A stretch of DNA of 8,622 nucleotides from CBIFVZ01 sp966185765 (lineage in GTDB: Bacteria > Pseudomonadota > Gammaproteobacteria > Enterobacterales > Enterobacteriaceae). The stretch's first letter is position 1; the number at the start of each line of letters is the position of its first letter. The stretch lies in contig CBIFVZ010000114.1 of assembly GCA_966185765.1 (NCBI GenBank), positions 1-8,622 on the forward strand. The letters are read 5' to 3'. Positions 1 to 6,742 of this stretch are shown one piece after another. A model generated the notes under the pieces. That model ran no database searches, was not told the origin of the DNA, and worked only from the letters and a program-made list of their open reading frames with translations. A program made the translations under genes and the position numbers.

Positions 1-1269
1 GGCGTTTCCTGACTCATGTGCATCCCAAAGTAAGCGGCTGTCCAGCCATTCCACAGCAAGGATAGTCAAAATTACCGCAGCGCCGAAATAGAACGCCGCA
101 GGCCCCATAGTAAAAGCCAGTAGCTGATCGCGGTTAACCAGCGACATGGTCAGTGAAATCACAAACAAATCGAGCATAGACCAACGCCCAATCCAGGTCA
201 CAAAGCGCAACAGCAGGATACGGGTGCGTAGTCCCTGCGCACATTTAAAATGAATGCTGAGTAACAGCGTAAGCAGCACCAGTACTTTGATAAACGGCAC
301 CAGAATACTGGCAATAAACACCACACCCGCCACCGCTACGTTGCCGGAGGCGAGCGAAATAATGCCGGAGAGAATGGTGTCTTCCTGTCGTGCGCCGTTG
401 ACGTACACCACGGAAATGGGTAGCAGATTAGCGGGAAGCAAAAAAATGAGAGAGGCAATCAATGCGGCCCAGCACTTTTGCAGACTCATTGGGCGACGCA
501 GGTGCAGCGGAACATGGCAGCGCGGGCAGCGGCCACGGGCATCCGGGACGGCGGTAAAATGGCAGTCAAGACACACGCGCAGTTTGTCAGTGTTATAGCG
601 CGCGGACGGCTGCGGATAAAAGCGTTGCCACAGCTCTTCAATGTTGAGGTGAATGAGCGTGAGCACGCTGAGTAACGTGAGGGCGATAAACGCCCATAGC
701 CCGTAGCCTGGCGTAATGTACGCGTATTCCTGCACCTTGATGGTGGCAACAGCAATGCCCACCAGATAGATATCGAGCATCACCCATTCTTTTAGCCGCT
801 CCAGCATCAATAGCACGGGGCGCAGATTCATTCCCAGAATGTTGCCAAACCACAAATAGGCAATCGCCACCACCAGCACAACGGGGGCACCTACCGCGCA
901 AAAGAGCACCATCGTTGCGGTAATCGGGTCGCCCTGGCTTGCAATTTGCCAGATACCCTGCATAACGCTGGCACTGATATGGCTACCCAGCAACCAGATT
1001 TCCAGCAGCGGCGCGCTCCATGCAAATGGCATAAGCATAAGCATGGCAATAGCCATAGCACCAAGACGGGTTAACGGCCAGTCACGGCCATTATGGACTT
1101 TAGCGTGGCAACAGGGGCAATAGGCGTTCTGGTGGGCTTTCACTGTCGGTAACAGAAAAAGGGTATCGCATTGGGGGCAACGCTGATACCGTGGACGCGG
1201 TAATGCCTCGCCGATGCGCGCAATTGCGATGGGTTTACCCTGTGAGAAGAGCCGGTGTTTTAGCGCCAT
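1..1269 (-). CDS. yebS: YebS/LetA, PqiA-family inner-membrane lipid-transport protein (partial, 3' end off window)
   Basis: LetA is the inner-membrane partner of the MCE protein LetB (YebT); together they move lipids between inner and outer membranes (family knowledge). An open frame of 423 codons runs from ATG at 1269 to the left edge without a stop. The K-12 protein is about 427 residues, so only the last few codons are missing. Two four-cysteine zinc ribbons are visible, C31-x2-C34 with C51-x2-C54, and C233-x2-C236 with C248-x2-C251. Each precedes a set of hydrophobic helices, giving the duplicated PqiA architecture. The visible C-terminus, ending AHESGNA, closely resembles K-12 YebS. The start gives the K-12-like N-terminus MALK, but its ribosome site is weak and A-rich. 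It is divergent from msrC; the letB gene should lie just beyond the left edge. The frame is intact. Confidence 0.95.
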   Translation of the reverse strand, partial: MALKHRLFSQGKPIAIARIGEALPRPRYQRCPQCDTLFLLPTVKAHQNAYCPCCHAKVHNGRDWPLTRLGAMAIAMLMLMPFAWSAPLLEIWLLGSHISASVMQGIWQIASQGDPITATMVLFCAVGAPVVLVVAIAYLWFGNILGMNLRPVLLMLERLKEWVMLDIYLVGIAVATIKVQEYAYITPGYGLWAFIALTLLSVLTLIHLNIEELWQRFYPQPSARYNTDKLRVCLDCHFTAVPDARGRCPRCHVPLHLRRPMSLQKCWAALIASLIFLLPANLLPISVVYVNGARQEDTILSGIISLASGNVAVAGVVFIASILVPFIKVLVLLTLLLSIHFKCAQGLRTRILLLRFVTWIGRWSMLDLFVISLTMSLVNRDQLLAFTMGPAAFYFGAAVILTILAVEWLDSRLLWDAHESGNA

Positions 1270-1327
1270 ATTATCTTTTTCTTGTTTTCCCGTTCGCTCA
1301 ATATATTAACGTATTAAATGATTCACC

Positions 1328-1357
1328 TTGAGCAAGACAGCATTTAATGCTTAGTTT
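1328..1357 (+). promoter_or_regulatory. Candidate msrC promoter with embedded palindrome
   Basis: In the 130-bp gap between divergent yebS and msrC, TTGAGC (1328-1333) is followed 18 bp later by TAGTTT (1352-1357), a poor match to -35/-10. The spacer contains a perfect 13-bp palindrome, AGCATT-T-AATGCT (1339-1351), which could be an operator. The promoter is a weak guess; the palindrome is directly visible. Confidence 0.25.
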
Positions 1358-1399
1358 AACAGGCTAATGACAATAGAAAGACAAGCAGGTTATCGAACA

Positions 1400-1894
1400 A
1401 TGAGCAAGGAACTGTTTTATGCGGATCTCAACCGCGATTTTTGTGCATTAATGGCAGGAGAAACCCATTTTCTCGCTGTGCTGGCTAATACCAGCGCACT
1501 GCTGTTTGAGCGCCTCGAGAACGTTAACTGGGCCGGGTTTTATCTGCTCGACGCTGACACGCTGGTGCTTGGACCCTTCCAGGGCAAAATCGCCTGCGTT
1601 CGTATTCCGGTGGGTAAGGGCGTGTGTGGCACGGCGGTAGCAACAGGCGAGGTGCAGCGTGTGGAAGATGTTCACGCTTTTGATGGCCATATCGCCTGTG
1701 ATGCTGCCAGTAACGCGGAGATAGTGCTACCGCTTGCGCTGAACAATCAGATTTTCGCGGTACTGGATATCGACAGCACCGTTATCGGGCGCTTCGACGA
1801 GCAGGACGAACGTGGTCTGCGTGAGCTGGCAGGGCATTTGCAGACGGTTATTGCCCACACCGATTTTAAAAAATTCTTTGCCTTTGACGCATAA
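1400..1894 (+). CDS. msrC: Free methionine-(R)-sulfoxide reductase MsrC
   Basis: This cytoplasmic GAF-domain enzyme reduces free L-methionine-(R)-sulfoxide to methionine using thioredoxin, as part of oxidative-damage repair (family knowledge). The 164-residue product is collinear with the 165-residue K-12 protein along its whole length. The three conserved cysteines are at 66, 76 and 100, in the contexts KIACVRIP, GVCGTAV and HIACDAAS. They correspond to Cys84, Cys94 and Cys118 of the longer-numbered E. coli enzyme, with a constant offset of 18. I chose ATG 1400 (MSKELFYADL) because it aligns with the K-12 start. An in-frame ATG at 1367 adds 11 residues but has no ribosome site; the chosen start has only a weak AGCAGGT upstream. 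It is followed after 101 bp by proQ, which has its own candidate promoter. Confidence 0.96.
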   Translation: MSKELFYADLNRDFCALMAGETHFLAVLANTSALLFERLENVNWAGFYLLDADTLVLGPFQGKIACVRIPVGKGVCGTAVATGEVQRVEDVHAFDGHIACDAASNAEIVLPLALNNQIFAVLDIDSTVIGRFDEQDERGLRELAGHLQTVIAHTDFKKFFAFDA

Positions 1895-1909
1895 GAAACA
1901 ACGGTTAAC

Positions 1910-1938
1910 GTAGCATTTGCCGATGGGGTCATTATAAT
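1910..1938 (+). promoter_or_regulatory. Candidate proQ promoter
   Basis: A perfect -10 hexamer TATAAT lies at 1933-1938, 57 bp before the proQ start. The -35 position 17 bp upstream (GTAGCA, 1910-1915) is poor, so activity is inferred mainly from the -10. The transcript would carry a leader of about 50 nt containing the GC-rich inverted repeat CGGCC-T-GGCCG. Confidence 0.4.
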
Positions 1939-1995
1939 GACGCCTGTTCATGCCTGCGGCCTGGCCGGCAAAGTCCGTTGTAATCAGGAAATTTC

Positions 1996-2679
1996 ATGGA
2001 AAATCAACCCAAGTTGAATAGCAGTAAAGAAGTTATCGCCTTTCTGGCCGAGCGTTTCCCGCAATGCTTTAGCGCAGAAGGCGAAGCACGCCCCCTGAAG
2101 ATTGGCATCTTCCAGGATTTGGTTGCGCGCGTTGAAGGCGAAATGCAACTGAGTAAAACCCAACTGCGTTCCGCGCTGCGCCTGTATACCTCCAGCTGGC
2201 GCTACCTGTATGGCGTTAAGGCCGGTGCGATTCGCGTCGATCTTGATGGCAATCCGTGCGGCGAGCTTGAAGAGCAACATGTTGAACACGCGCGTAAGCA
2301 GCTTGAAGAAGCCAAAGCGCGTGTTCAGGCCCAGCGTGCCAGTCAGCAGGCGAAAAAACGTGAAGCCGCTGCGGCAGAGGGCAGCAGCCCAGCCGCTGAT
2401 GCGCCGCGCCGTGAGCGTAAGCCTCGTCCGGCTCCGCGCCGTCAGGAAGGCGCACAGCAGCGCAAGCCTCGCGTTGAAAAAACGCCTCGTGAGAACGACA
2501 CTTCACGCCATACGCCAGTGACGGATATTGCCGTACTGAAGCAAGGCCAGGCCGTTAAAGTCAAAGCAGGCAATAATGCGATGGACGCCACCGTTGAAGA
2601 AATCACAAAAGATGGCGTTCGTGTGCAGCTGACTTCCGGTATGTCAATGATTGTACGCGCAGAACATTTATTGTTCTGA
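1996..2679 (+). CDS. proQ: RNA chaperone ProQ
   Basis: ProQ is a FinO-domain RNA-binding protein that stabilises structured small RNAs and mRNA 3' ends, and is needed for full ProP osmoprotectant transport in E. coli (family knowledge). The product has 227 residues, against 232 in K-12. Residues 1-119 form the ProQ/FinO domain, with RNA-contact residues R58, Y70, R80 and R100 all present. Residues 120-175 are a basic, Ala/Pro/Arg-rich linker. Residues 176-227 form the Tudor-like C-terminal domain (TPVTDIAVLKQGQAVKVKAG onwards). The start has AGGA 6 bp upstream. The linker is the variable part and accounts for the length difference. The prc start lies 19 bp after the stop, so the two are probably one operon, as in E. 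coli. Confidence 0.97.
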   Translation: MENQPKLNSSKEVIAFLAERFPQCFSAEGEARPLKIGIFQDLVARVEGEMQLSKTQLRSALRLYTSSWRYLYGVKAGAIRVDLDGNPCGELEEQHVEHARKQLEEAKARVQAQRASQQAKKREAAAAEGSSPAADAPRRERKPRPAPRRQEGAQQRKPRVEKTPRENDTSRHTPVTDIAVLKQGQAVKVKAGNNAMDATVEEITKDGVRVQLTSGMSMIVRAEHLLF

Positions 2680-2698
2680 AACGGAGGTCATCCAGGGC

Positions 2699-4741
2699 AT
2701 GAACATTTTTTGTAAAATGACGGCCGTCGCCAGTCTGTTAGTGATGGCTGGCAGTGCGGGCGCGGTTGAGGATATTACCCGCGCCAGCCAAATTCCCGTG
2801 TTGAAGGAAGAGCCGCAACATGCAACGGTGAGTGAGCGCGTTACCTCGCGTTTCACCCGTTCGCACTATCGTCAGTTCGATCTTGATGAGGCCTTCTCGG
2901 CAAAAATCTTCACTCGCTATCTGAATCTGCTCGATTACAGCCATAATGTGCTGCTGGCAAGCGATGTCGAGCAGTTTGCAAAGAAAAAAACCACCCTGGG
3001 TGACGAGCTGCGCAGCGGTCAGCTTAATGTCTTTTATGATTTATTTAACCTGGCGCAAAAGCGTCGTTTTGAGCGCTATCAGTATGCACTGACCGTGCTC
3101 GACAGACCGATGGACTTCACCGGCAACGACACCTTTGAGCTTGACCGCAGCAAAGCGCCGTGGCCGACCAGCGACGCAGACCTCAACCGACTCTGGGATG
3201 CGAAGGTCAAATATGACCAGCTGAGTCTGAAGCTCACCGGTAAAACGGATAAAGAAATTCACGACACACTCACGCGTCGTTACAAATCTGCGATTCGCCG
3301 TCTTACACAGACCAAGAGTGAAGATGTGTTTTCACTGGCGATGACCGCCTTTGCCCGCGAAATTGATCCCCACACCAACTATCTCTCACCACGTAATACC
3401 GAACAGTTCAACACCGAAATGAGCCTCTCGCTTGAGGGCATTGGTGCGGTATTGCAGATGGACGACGACTATACCGTTATCAACTCTATGGTTGCCGGTG
3501 GTCCGGCGGCGAAGAGTAAAGCGATTGGCGTTGGTGATCGCATTGTGGGCGTAGGCCAACCCGGTAAGCAGATTCAGGACGTAATTGGCTGGCGGCTTGA
3601 TGATGTCGTTGCGCTAATTAAAGGTCCAAAAGGCAGTAAAGTGCGCCTGGAAATTCTGCCAGCAGGTAAGGGAACTAAAACCCGTATCATCACCCTGACG
3701 CGCGAACGTATTCGTCTTGAAGACCGCGCGGTGAAGATGTCGGTGAAAAACGTGGGTAAAGAAAAAGTCGGTGTGTTGGATATCCCCGGTTTCTACGTTG
3801 GTCTGACCGATGATGTGAAGGTACAGCTTCAGAAACTTGAGAAGCAGAATGTGAGCAGCATTATCATCGATCTGCGTTCAAACGGCGGTGGCGCCCTGAC
3901 CGAGGCGGTTTCGCTCTCTGGTCTGTTTATCCCGTCAGGCCCGGTTGTGCAGGTGCGTGATAACAACGGCAAAGTGCGTGAAGACAGCGATACCGATGGT
4001 GTTGTGTACTACAAAGGCCCGCTGGTGGTGCTGGTAGACCGCTTCAGCGCCTCGGCATCTGAAATTTTTGCTGCGGCCATGCAGGACTATGGTCGTGCAT
4101 TGATTGTTGGTGAGCCAACCTTTGGTAAAGGCACCGTGCAGCAGTACCGCTCGCTGAACCGTATTTACGATCAAATGCTACGCCCGGAGTGGCCTGCGTT
4201 GGGTTCAGTGCAATACACGATTCAAAAATTCTATCGTATCAACGGTGGCAGTACCCAGCGTAAGGGCGTTACCCCGGACATTCTGATGCCGACCGGCAGT
4301 GAAGAAACGGAAACGGGCGAGAAGTTTGAAGATAACGCGCTGCCCTGGGACAGCATCAAGGCCGCAACCTGGGTTCGTTCAGGCGATCTGAGCGCGTTTG
4401 GGCCGCAACTGCTGAAACTGCATCAGGATCGCATCGCAAACGATATGGAATTTCAGTACATCATGAAAGACATTGCGCGTTACCGTGCAATGAAAGATAA
4501 ACGCAACATCATCTCACTTAATTACGCCCAGCGTGAAAAAGAGAATGAAGAGGATGATGCAACCCGCCTGGCGCGTATCAACGATCGCTACAAGCGCGAA
4601 GGTAAAGCACCGCTCAAGAAGGTGGAGGATCTGCCCAAGGATTACAAGGAGCCGGATCCGTACCTGGATGAAACAGTACGAATTGCCAGCGACCTGGCAA
4701 GACTGGAAAAGGCCAGCCCAGCGACATCGACGGGCAAATAA
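2699..4741 (+). CDS. prc: Tail-specific (carboxy-terminal processing) protease Prc/Tsp
   Basis: Prc is a periplasmic S41-family serine protease. With the lipoprotein NlpI it degrades the murein endopeptidase MepS, and it trims the C-terminus of FtsI (PBP3) (family knowledge). The product has 680 residues, against 682 in K-12. Residues 1-22 form a Sec signal peptide ending SAGA before VEDITR. A PDZ domain lies at about 238-325 (SLEGIGAV onwards). The catalytic core contains S452 in SASASE, D463, and K477 in GEPTFGKGT, matching the E. coli Ser-Lys protease residues. The C-terminal tail domain ends with YLDETVRIASDLARLEKA. ATG 2699 was chosen because it yields the signal peptide and follows GGAGGT at 2683-2688; an upstream in-frame ATG at 2651 lies inside proQ. 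A terminator follows directly. Confidence 0.98.
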   Translation: MNIFCKMTAVASLLVMAGSAGAVEDITRASQIPVLKEEPQHATVSERVTSRFTRSHYRQFDLDEAFSAKIFTRYLNLLDYSHNVLLASDVEQFAKKKTTLGDELRSGQLNVFYDLFNLAQKRRFERYQYALTVLDRPMDFTGNDTFELDRSKAPWPTSDADLNRLWDAKVKYDQLSLKLTGKTDKEIHDTLTRRYKSAIRRLTQTKSEDVFSLAMTAFAREIDPHTNYLSPRNTEQFNTEMSLSLEGIGAVLQMDDDYTVINSMVAGGPAAKSKAIGVGDRIVGVGQPGKQIQDVIGWRLDDVVALIKGPKGSKVRLEILPAGKGTKTRIITLTRERIRLEDRAVKMSVKNVGKEKVGVLDIPGFYVGLTDDVKVQLQKLEKQNVSSIIIDLRSNGGGALTEAVSLSGLFIPSGPVVQVRDNNGKVREDSDTDGVVYYKGPLVVLVDRFSASASEIFAAAMQDYGRALIVGEPTFGKGTVQQYRSLNRIYDQMLRPEWPALGSVQYTIQKFYRINGGSTQRKGVTPDILMPTGSEETETGEKFEDNALPWDSIKAATWVRSGDLSAFGPQLLKLHQDRIANDMEFQYIMKDIARYRAMKDKRNIISLNYAQREKENEEDDATRLARINDRYKREGKAPLKKVEDLPKDYKEPDPYLDETVRIASDLARLEKASPATSTGK

Positions 4742-4748
4742 CCTCCAG

Positions 4749-4778
4749 ACAGGCACAAGAAATTGTGCCTGTTTTTTT
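4749..4778 (+). terminator. Rho-independent terminator after prc
   Basis: A 10-bp perfect stem, ACAGGCACAA (4749-4758) with TTGTGCCTGT (4763-4772), closes a GAAA tetraloop and runs into a seven-T tract. It starts 8 bp after the prc stop codon and ends the proQ-prc transcript. Confidence 0.93.
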
Positions 4779-4856
4779 ATCCCTTTTCAGTCCCGGTCAG
4801 CAAAATGCTACAAAATGTAAAGTTCTGTCTTTTTAGCCACCTGGCGGTGAGGAAAG

Positions 4857-4882
4857 CTTGAAAATGATGCAACGCCCCCTCA
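4857..4882 (+). promoter_or_regulatory. Probable sigma-32 (heat-shock) promoter of htpX
   Basis: CTTGAAA (4857-4863) matches the sigma-32 -35 element. After 11 bp, CCCCCTCA (4875-4882) resembles the C-rich -10 element CCCCATnT. It lies about 50 bp before the htpX start. E. coli htpX is a known heat-shock gene, which supports the call. The -10 is imperfect. Confidence 0.6.
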
Positions 4883-4933
4883 GGATGTGGGGAATCGCGT
4901 AGTGCGTTTGTTAAATAGAGGTAAATAGAAATT

Positions 4934-5815
4934 ATGATGCGAATCGCGCTTTTCCTGATGACCAACCTGGCAGTCATGGTTGTTTTCGGGCTGGTGCTTA
5001 GCCTGACGGGAATACAGTCCAGCAGCGTACAGGGACTGCTCATTATGGCGTTGCTGTTTGGTTTTGGTGGCTCGATTGTGTCGCTGCTGATGTCCAAATG
5101 GATGGCGCTGCGCTCGGTTGGTGGTGAAGTGATTGAGCAGCCGCGTAATGAAACGGAACGCTGGTTGATGGATACGGTACAGCGTCAGTCTCAGCAGGCC
5201 GGTATTGCTATGCCGCAGGTCGCTATCTATCATGCGCCGGACATTAACGCCTTTGCGACCGGTGCACGCCGTGATGCGTCTCTGGTTGCTGTCAGTACCG
5301 GGCTGCTACAGAACATGAGCCAGGACGAGGCCGAAGCGGTTATCGCCCACGAAATCAGCCATATTGCTAATGGCGACATGGTGACCATGACCCTGATTCA
5401 GGGTGTGGTGAACACCTTTGTTATCTTTATTTCGCGCATCATCGCGCAGATTGCTACTAACTTCCTGAGTGGCAACCGCGATGAGGGCGAAAGCAGCAAC
5501 GGTAACCCGATGATCTATTTTGCGGTAGCTATGGTGCTGGAACTGGTATTTGGTATCCTGGCAAGCATCATCACCATGTGGTTCTCCCGCCATCGCGAAT
5601 TCCACGCTGATGCAGGCTCTGCGAAACTGGTCGGCCGTGAGAAGATGATCGCCGCGTTGCAGCGACTGAAAACCAGCTACGAGCCGCAGGAGGCCAGCAA
5701 TATGATGGCGTTTTGCATTAACGGCAAAGGTAAATCCCTCAGTGAGATGTTTATGACGCATCCACCGCTGGATAAGCGCATCGAAGCGCTGCGTAGCGGT
5801 CAGTATCTGAAATAA
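4934..5815 (+). CDS. htpX: Membrane zinc metalloprotease HtpX
   Basis: HtpX is an M48-family inner-membrane protease. It cuts misfolded or damaged membrane proteins and backs up FtsH; in E. coli it is induced by heat (sigma-32) and by the Cpx envelope response (family knowledge). The 293-residue product has the same length as K-12 HtpX. It has two N-terminal membrane helices (about 4-24 and 33-54). The zinc site is H139-E140-x2-H143 (HEISHIANGD) with third ligand E222 in REFHAD. Two more hydrophobic segments lie at about 152-175 and 193-215. The C-terminus, THPPLDKRIEALRSGQYLK, is family-typical. The start ATG 4934 (MMRIALFL) matches K-12; AGAGG lies 12 bp upstream, a rather long spacing. It is a single-gene unit between two terminators. 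Confidence 0.98.
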   Translation: MMRIALFLMTNLAVMVVFGLVLSLTGIQSSSVQGLLIMALLFGFGGSIVSLLMSKWMALRSVGGEVIEQPRNETERWLMDTVQRQSQQAGIAMPQVAIYHAPDINAFATGARRDASLVAVSTGLLQNMSQDEAEAVIAHEISHIANGDMVTMTLIQGVVNTFVIFISRIIAQIATNFLSGNRDEGESSNGNPMIYFAVAMVLELVFGILASIITMWFSRHREFHADAGSAKLVGREKMIAALQRLKTSYEPQEASNMMAFCINGKGKSLSEMFMTHPPLDKRIEALRSGQYLK

Positions 5816-5830
5816 GCTTTTCCAGGTAAG

Positions 5831-5859
5831 AAAAAAGCGTGCTCCGGCACGCTTTTTTT
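5831..5859. terminator. Bidirectional Rho-independent terminator after htpX
   Basis: A perfect 12-bp stem, AAAAAAGCGTGC (5831-5842) with GCACGCTTTTTT (5847-5858), closes a TCCG loop. It has a T tract in both directions, so it can end htpX from the left and the converging yebQ remnant from the right. Such an element fits the convergent htpX-yebQ arrangement. Confidence 0.93.
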
Positions 5860-5873
5860 ACAGGTTCATGATG

Positions 5874-6103
5874 TCAGTGCGTGGCGCTGGGCTGCGTTAC
5901 GCGTTGGCTGCTCACCAGTGCCACGACAGCAGCAAAAACGCCTGCCAGTACCAGAGAGGCGTGAATCGGTACACCAAAAGAACATACTGATATCACCCTC
6001 GGGAGCGAAAAGGTTGGAATACGTAGCAAATTCGCTGGCAGCAGCGCTACGGGACGGGACAGCTGACGGCGAATGAAATAGCGACGATGATGACAAACAC
6101 CGT
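5874..6103 (-). pseudogene. yebQ: Remnant of MFS transporter gene yebQ (5' half and an internal block deleted, frameshifted)
   Basis: This stretch holds two pieces of YebQ, a major-facilitator drug/proton antiporter-like protein of about 457 residues in K-12. One piece reads FIRRQLSRPVALLPANLLRI and continues through FSLPRVISVCSF, matching the mid-protein region. It is joined in frame near 5973-5978 to the extreme C-terminus, with SLVLAGVFAAVVALVSSQRV followed by TQPSATH and stop (5874). Roughly 140 residues are missing between the two pieces. Upstream, the expected membrane helix is readable as VFVIIVAI, but in a different frame from FIRRQL, so a frameshift lies near 6070-6082. Everything before it, and the adjacent regulator gene kdgR, is gone. 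The homology rests on my memory of the K-12 sequence. No functional product is possible: the formal open frame starts inside yobH and lacks most membrane helices. Confidence 0.85.
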
Positions 6104-6123
6104 CGTACGCTCCGGGAGGCAGT

Positions 6124-6366
6124 TTATTTACCGCTATCAATCGCTGCATCGCTTTTGCGCAATACCGGACAGTCGGTCACACCAACAATGCCGCTGTCGG
6201 TATGTACATACTGTGCGGTGATAACATTACGCGCTGTCAGATACTGACATTGCAATCCGAAACCTGCAGCGTTTTGAGTACTACCAATCAGAATCCCATA
6301 ACCGCTGAATAACAGTCCAACCCAGACGATCGCGAGTATAATTACCAGGCGAATCAGTGTGCGCAT
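6124..6366 (-). CDS. yobH: YobH family small membrane or exported protein, function unknown
   Basis: YobH is a small conserved enterobacterial protein with no established function. The 80-residue product has an N-terminal hydrophobic segment at about 5-28, which could be a membrane anchor or an uncleaved signal. Its soluble part contains two cysteines, C40 (GLQCQYLTAR) and C66 (VTDCPVLRKS), that are also in K-12 YobH (79 residues) and could form a periplasmic disulfide. The start ATG at 6366 is preceded by AGAGG at a good distance. It is divergent from mgrB. Its stop directly abuts the deletion scar holding the yebQ remnant; in K-12 the next gene in this direction is kdgR. Confidence 0.92.
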   Translation of the reverse strand: MRTLIRLVIILAIVWVGLLFSGYGILIGSTQNAAGFGLQCQYLTARNVITAQYVHTDSGIVGVTDCPVLRKSDAAIDSGK

Positions 6367-6462
6367 AATAGCCTCTGAAAGTGGTAAATGTTGCAGTAGT
6401 GAACTGTGACGCCAGACGGAACGCTAAACAATATGATGATTCCTAAAGAAAAAAGTCACGCG

Positions 6463-6497
6463 TTGTGAAGTCTGGTTTAAGTTAGAGGTGATAGCAT
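6463..6497 (+). promoter_or_regulatory. PhoP-box promoter of mgrB
   Basis: A direct repeat with 11-bp periodicity, TTGTGA (6463-6468) and GGTTTA (6474-6479), matches the PhoP box (T/G)GTTTA-N5-(T/G)GTTTA; the second half is perfect and the first scores 3 of 6. A -10 candidate TAGCAT (6492-6497) begins 12 bp after the box, the spacing known for PhoP-activated promoters where the box replaces the -35. mgrB is a known PhoP target. Confidence 0.72.
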
Positions 6498-6526
6498 GCG
6501 CACGTTTTTTACTCCCGGAGAACGCA

Positions 6527-6670
6527 GTGAAAAAATACCGTTGGGTTATCCTGATAGTGATTGCCGTCGTTTGCGTGCTGCTATGGCTACAGACGCTAAA
6601 TGTGTTATGCGATCAGGATGTTGAGTTTTTTAACGGGGTATGCGCCATCAATAAATTTATCCCGTGGTAA
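6527..6670 (+). CDS. mgrB: PhoQ feedback inhibitor MgrB
   Basis: MgrB is a small inner-membrane protein, induced by PhoP, that binds the sensor kinase PhoQ and represses it. Loss of mgrB raises PhoPQ output and gives colistin resistance in Klebsiella and relatives (established knowledge). The 47-residue product has a short basic N-terminus (KKYR), one membrane helix at about 6-25, and a periplasmic tail ending INKFIPW. C16, C28 and C39 sit at the same positions as in E. coli MgrB, and C28/C39 are the functional periplasmic pair. The start is GTG 6527, as in E. coli, with GGAG at 6517-6520. An alternative GTG at 6488 would add 13 non-conserved residues and precede the likely transcription start. 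The gene is intact, with no insertion or premature stop. Confidence 0.96.
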   Translation: MKKYRWVILIVIAVVCVLLWLQTLNVLCDQDVEFFNGVCAINKFIPW

Positions 6671-6742
6671 AAGATTTTTACGACTCGGCGATAGCAGTTC
6701 GGCCTGGCGGTGATAAAATACGGCTTTGTTCGAGGTGGTCCT

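Noticed and set aside
254..598. 114-codon plus-strand open frame
   Set aside because: It is antisense to the intact, well-conserved yebS frame and has no recognisable protein features or ribosome site.
2651..2698. Extended prc start at ATG 2651
   Set aside because: It lies inside proQ and would place 16 polar residues before the signal peptide; ATG 2699 matches K-12 and has a GGAGGT site.
4817..4831. GTAAA-N5-GTCTT as a CpxR box upstream of the htpX promoter
   Set aside because: The position is suitable but the second half matches at only two of five bases; too weak to call.
4910..4925. GTTAAA-N5-GTAAA as a CpxR box for htpX
   Set aside because: It resembles the tandem GTAAA motif but lies just before the start codon, downstream of the likely promoter, where activation is improbable.
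5306..5761. 151-codon minus-strand open frame opposite htpX
   Set aside because: It is a shadow of the htpX reading frame, His-rich from antisense codons, with no support of its own.
5874..6149. 91-codon minus-strand open frame as an intact small membrane protein
   Set aside because: Its start lies within yobH and the sequence is a fusion of two YebQ fragments after a frameshift, so it is treated as a pseudogene.
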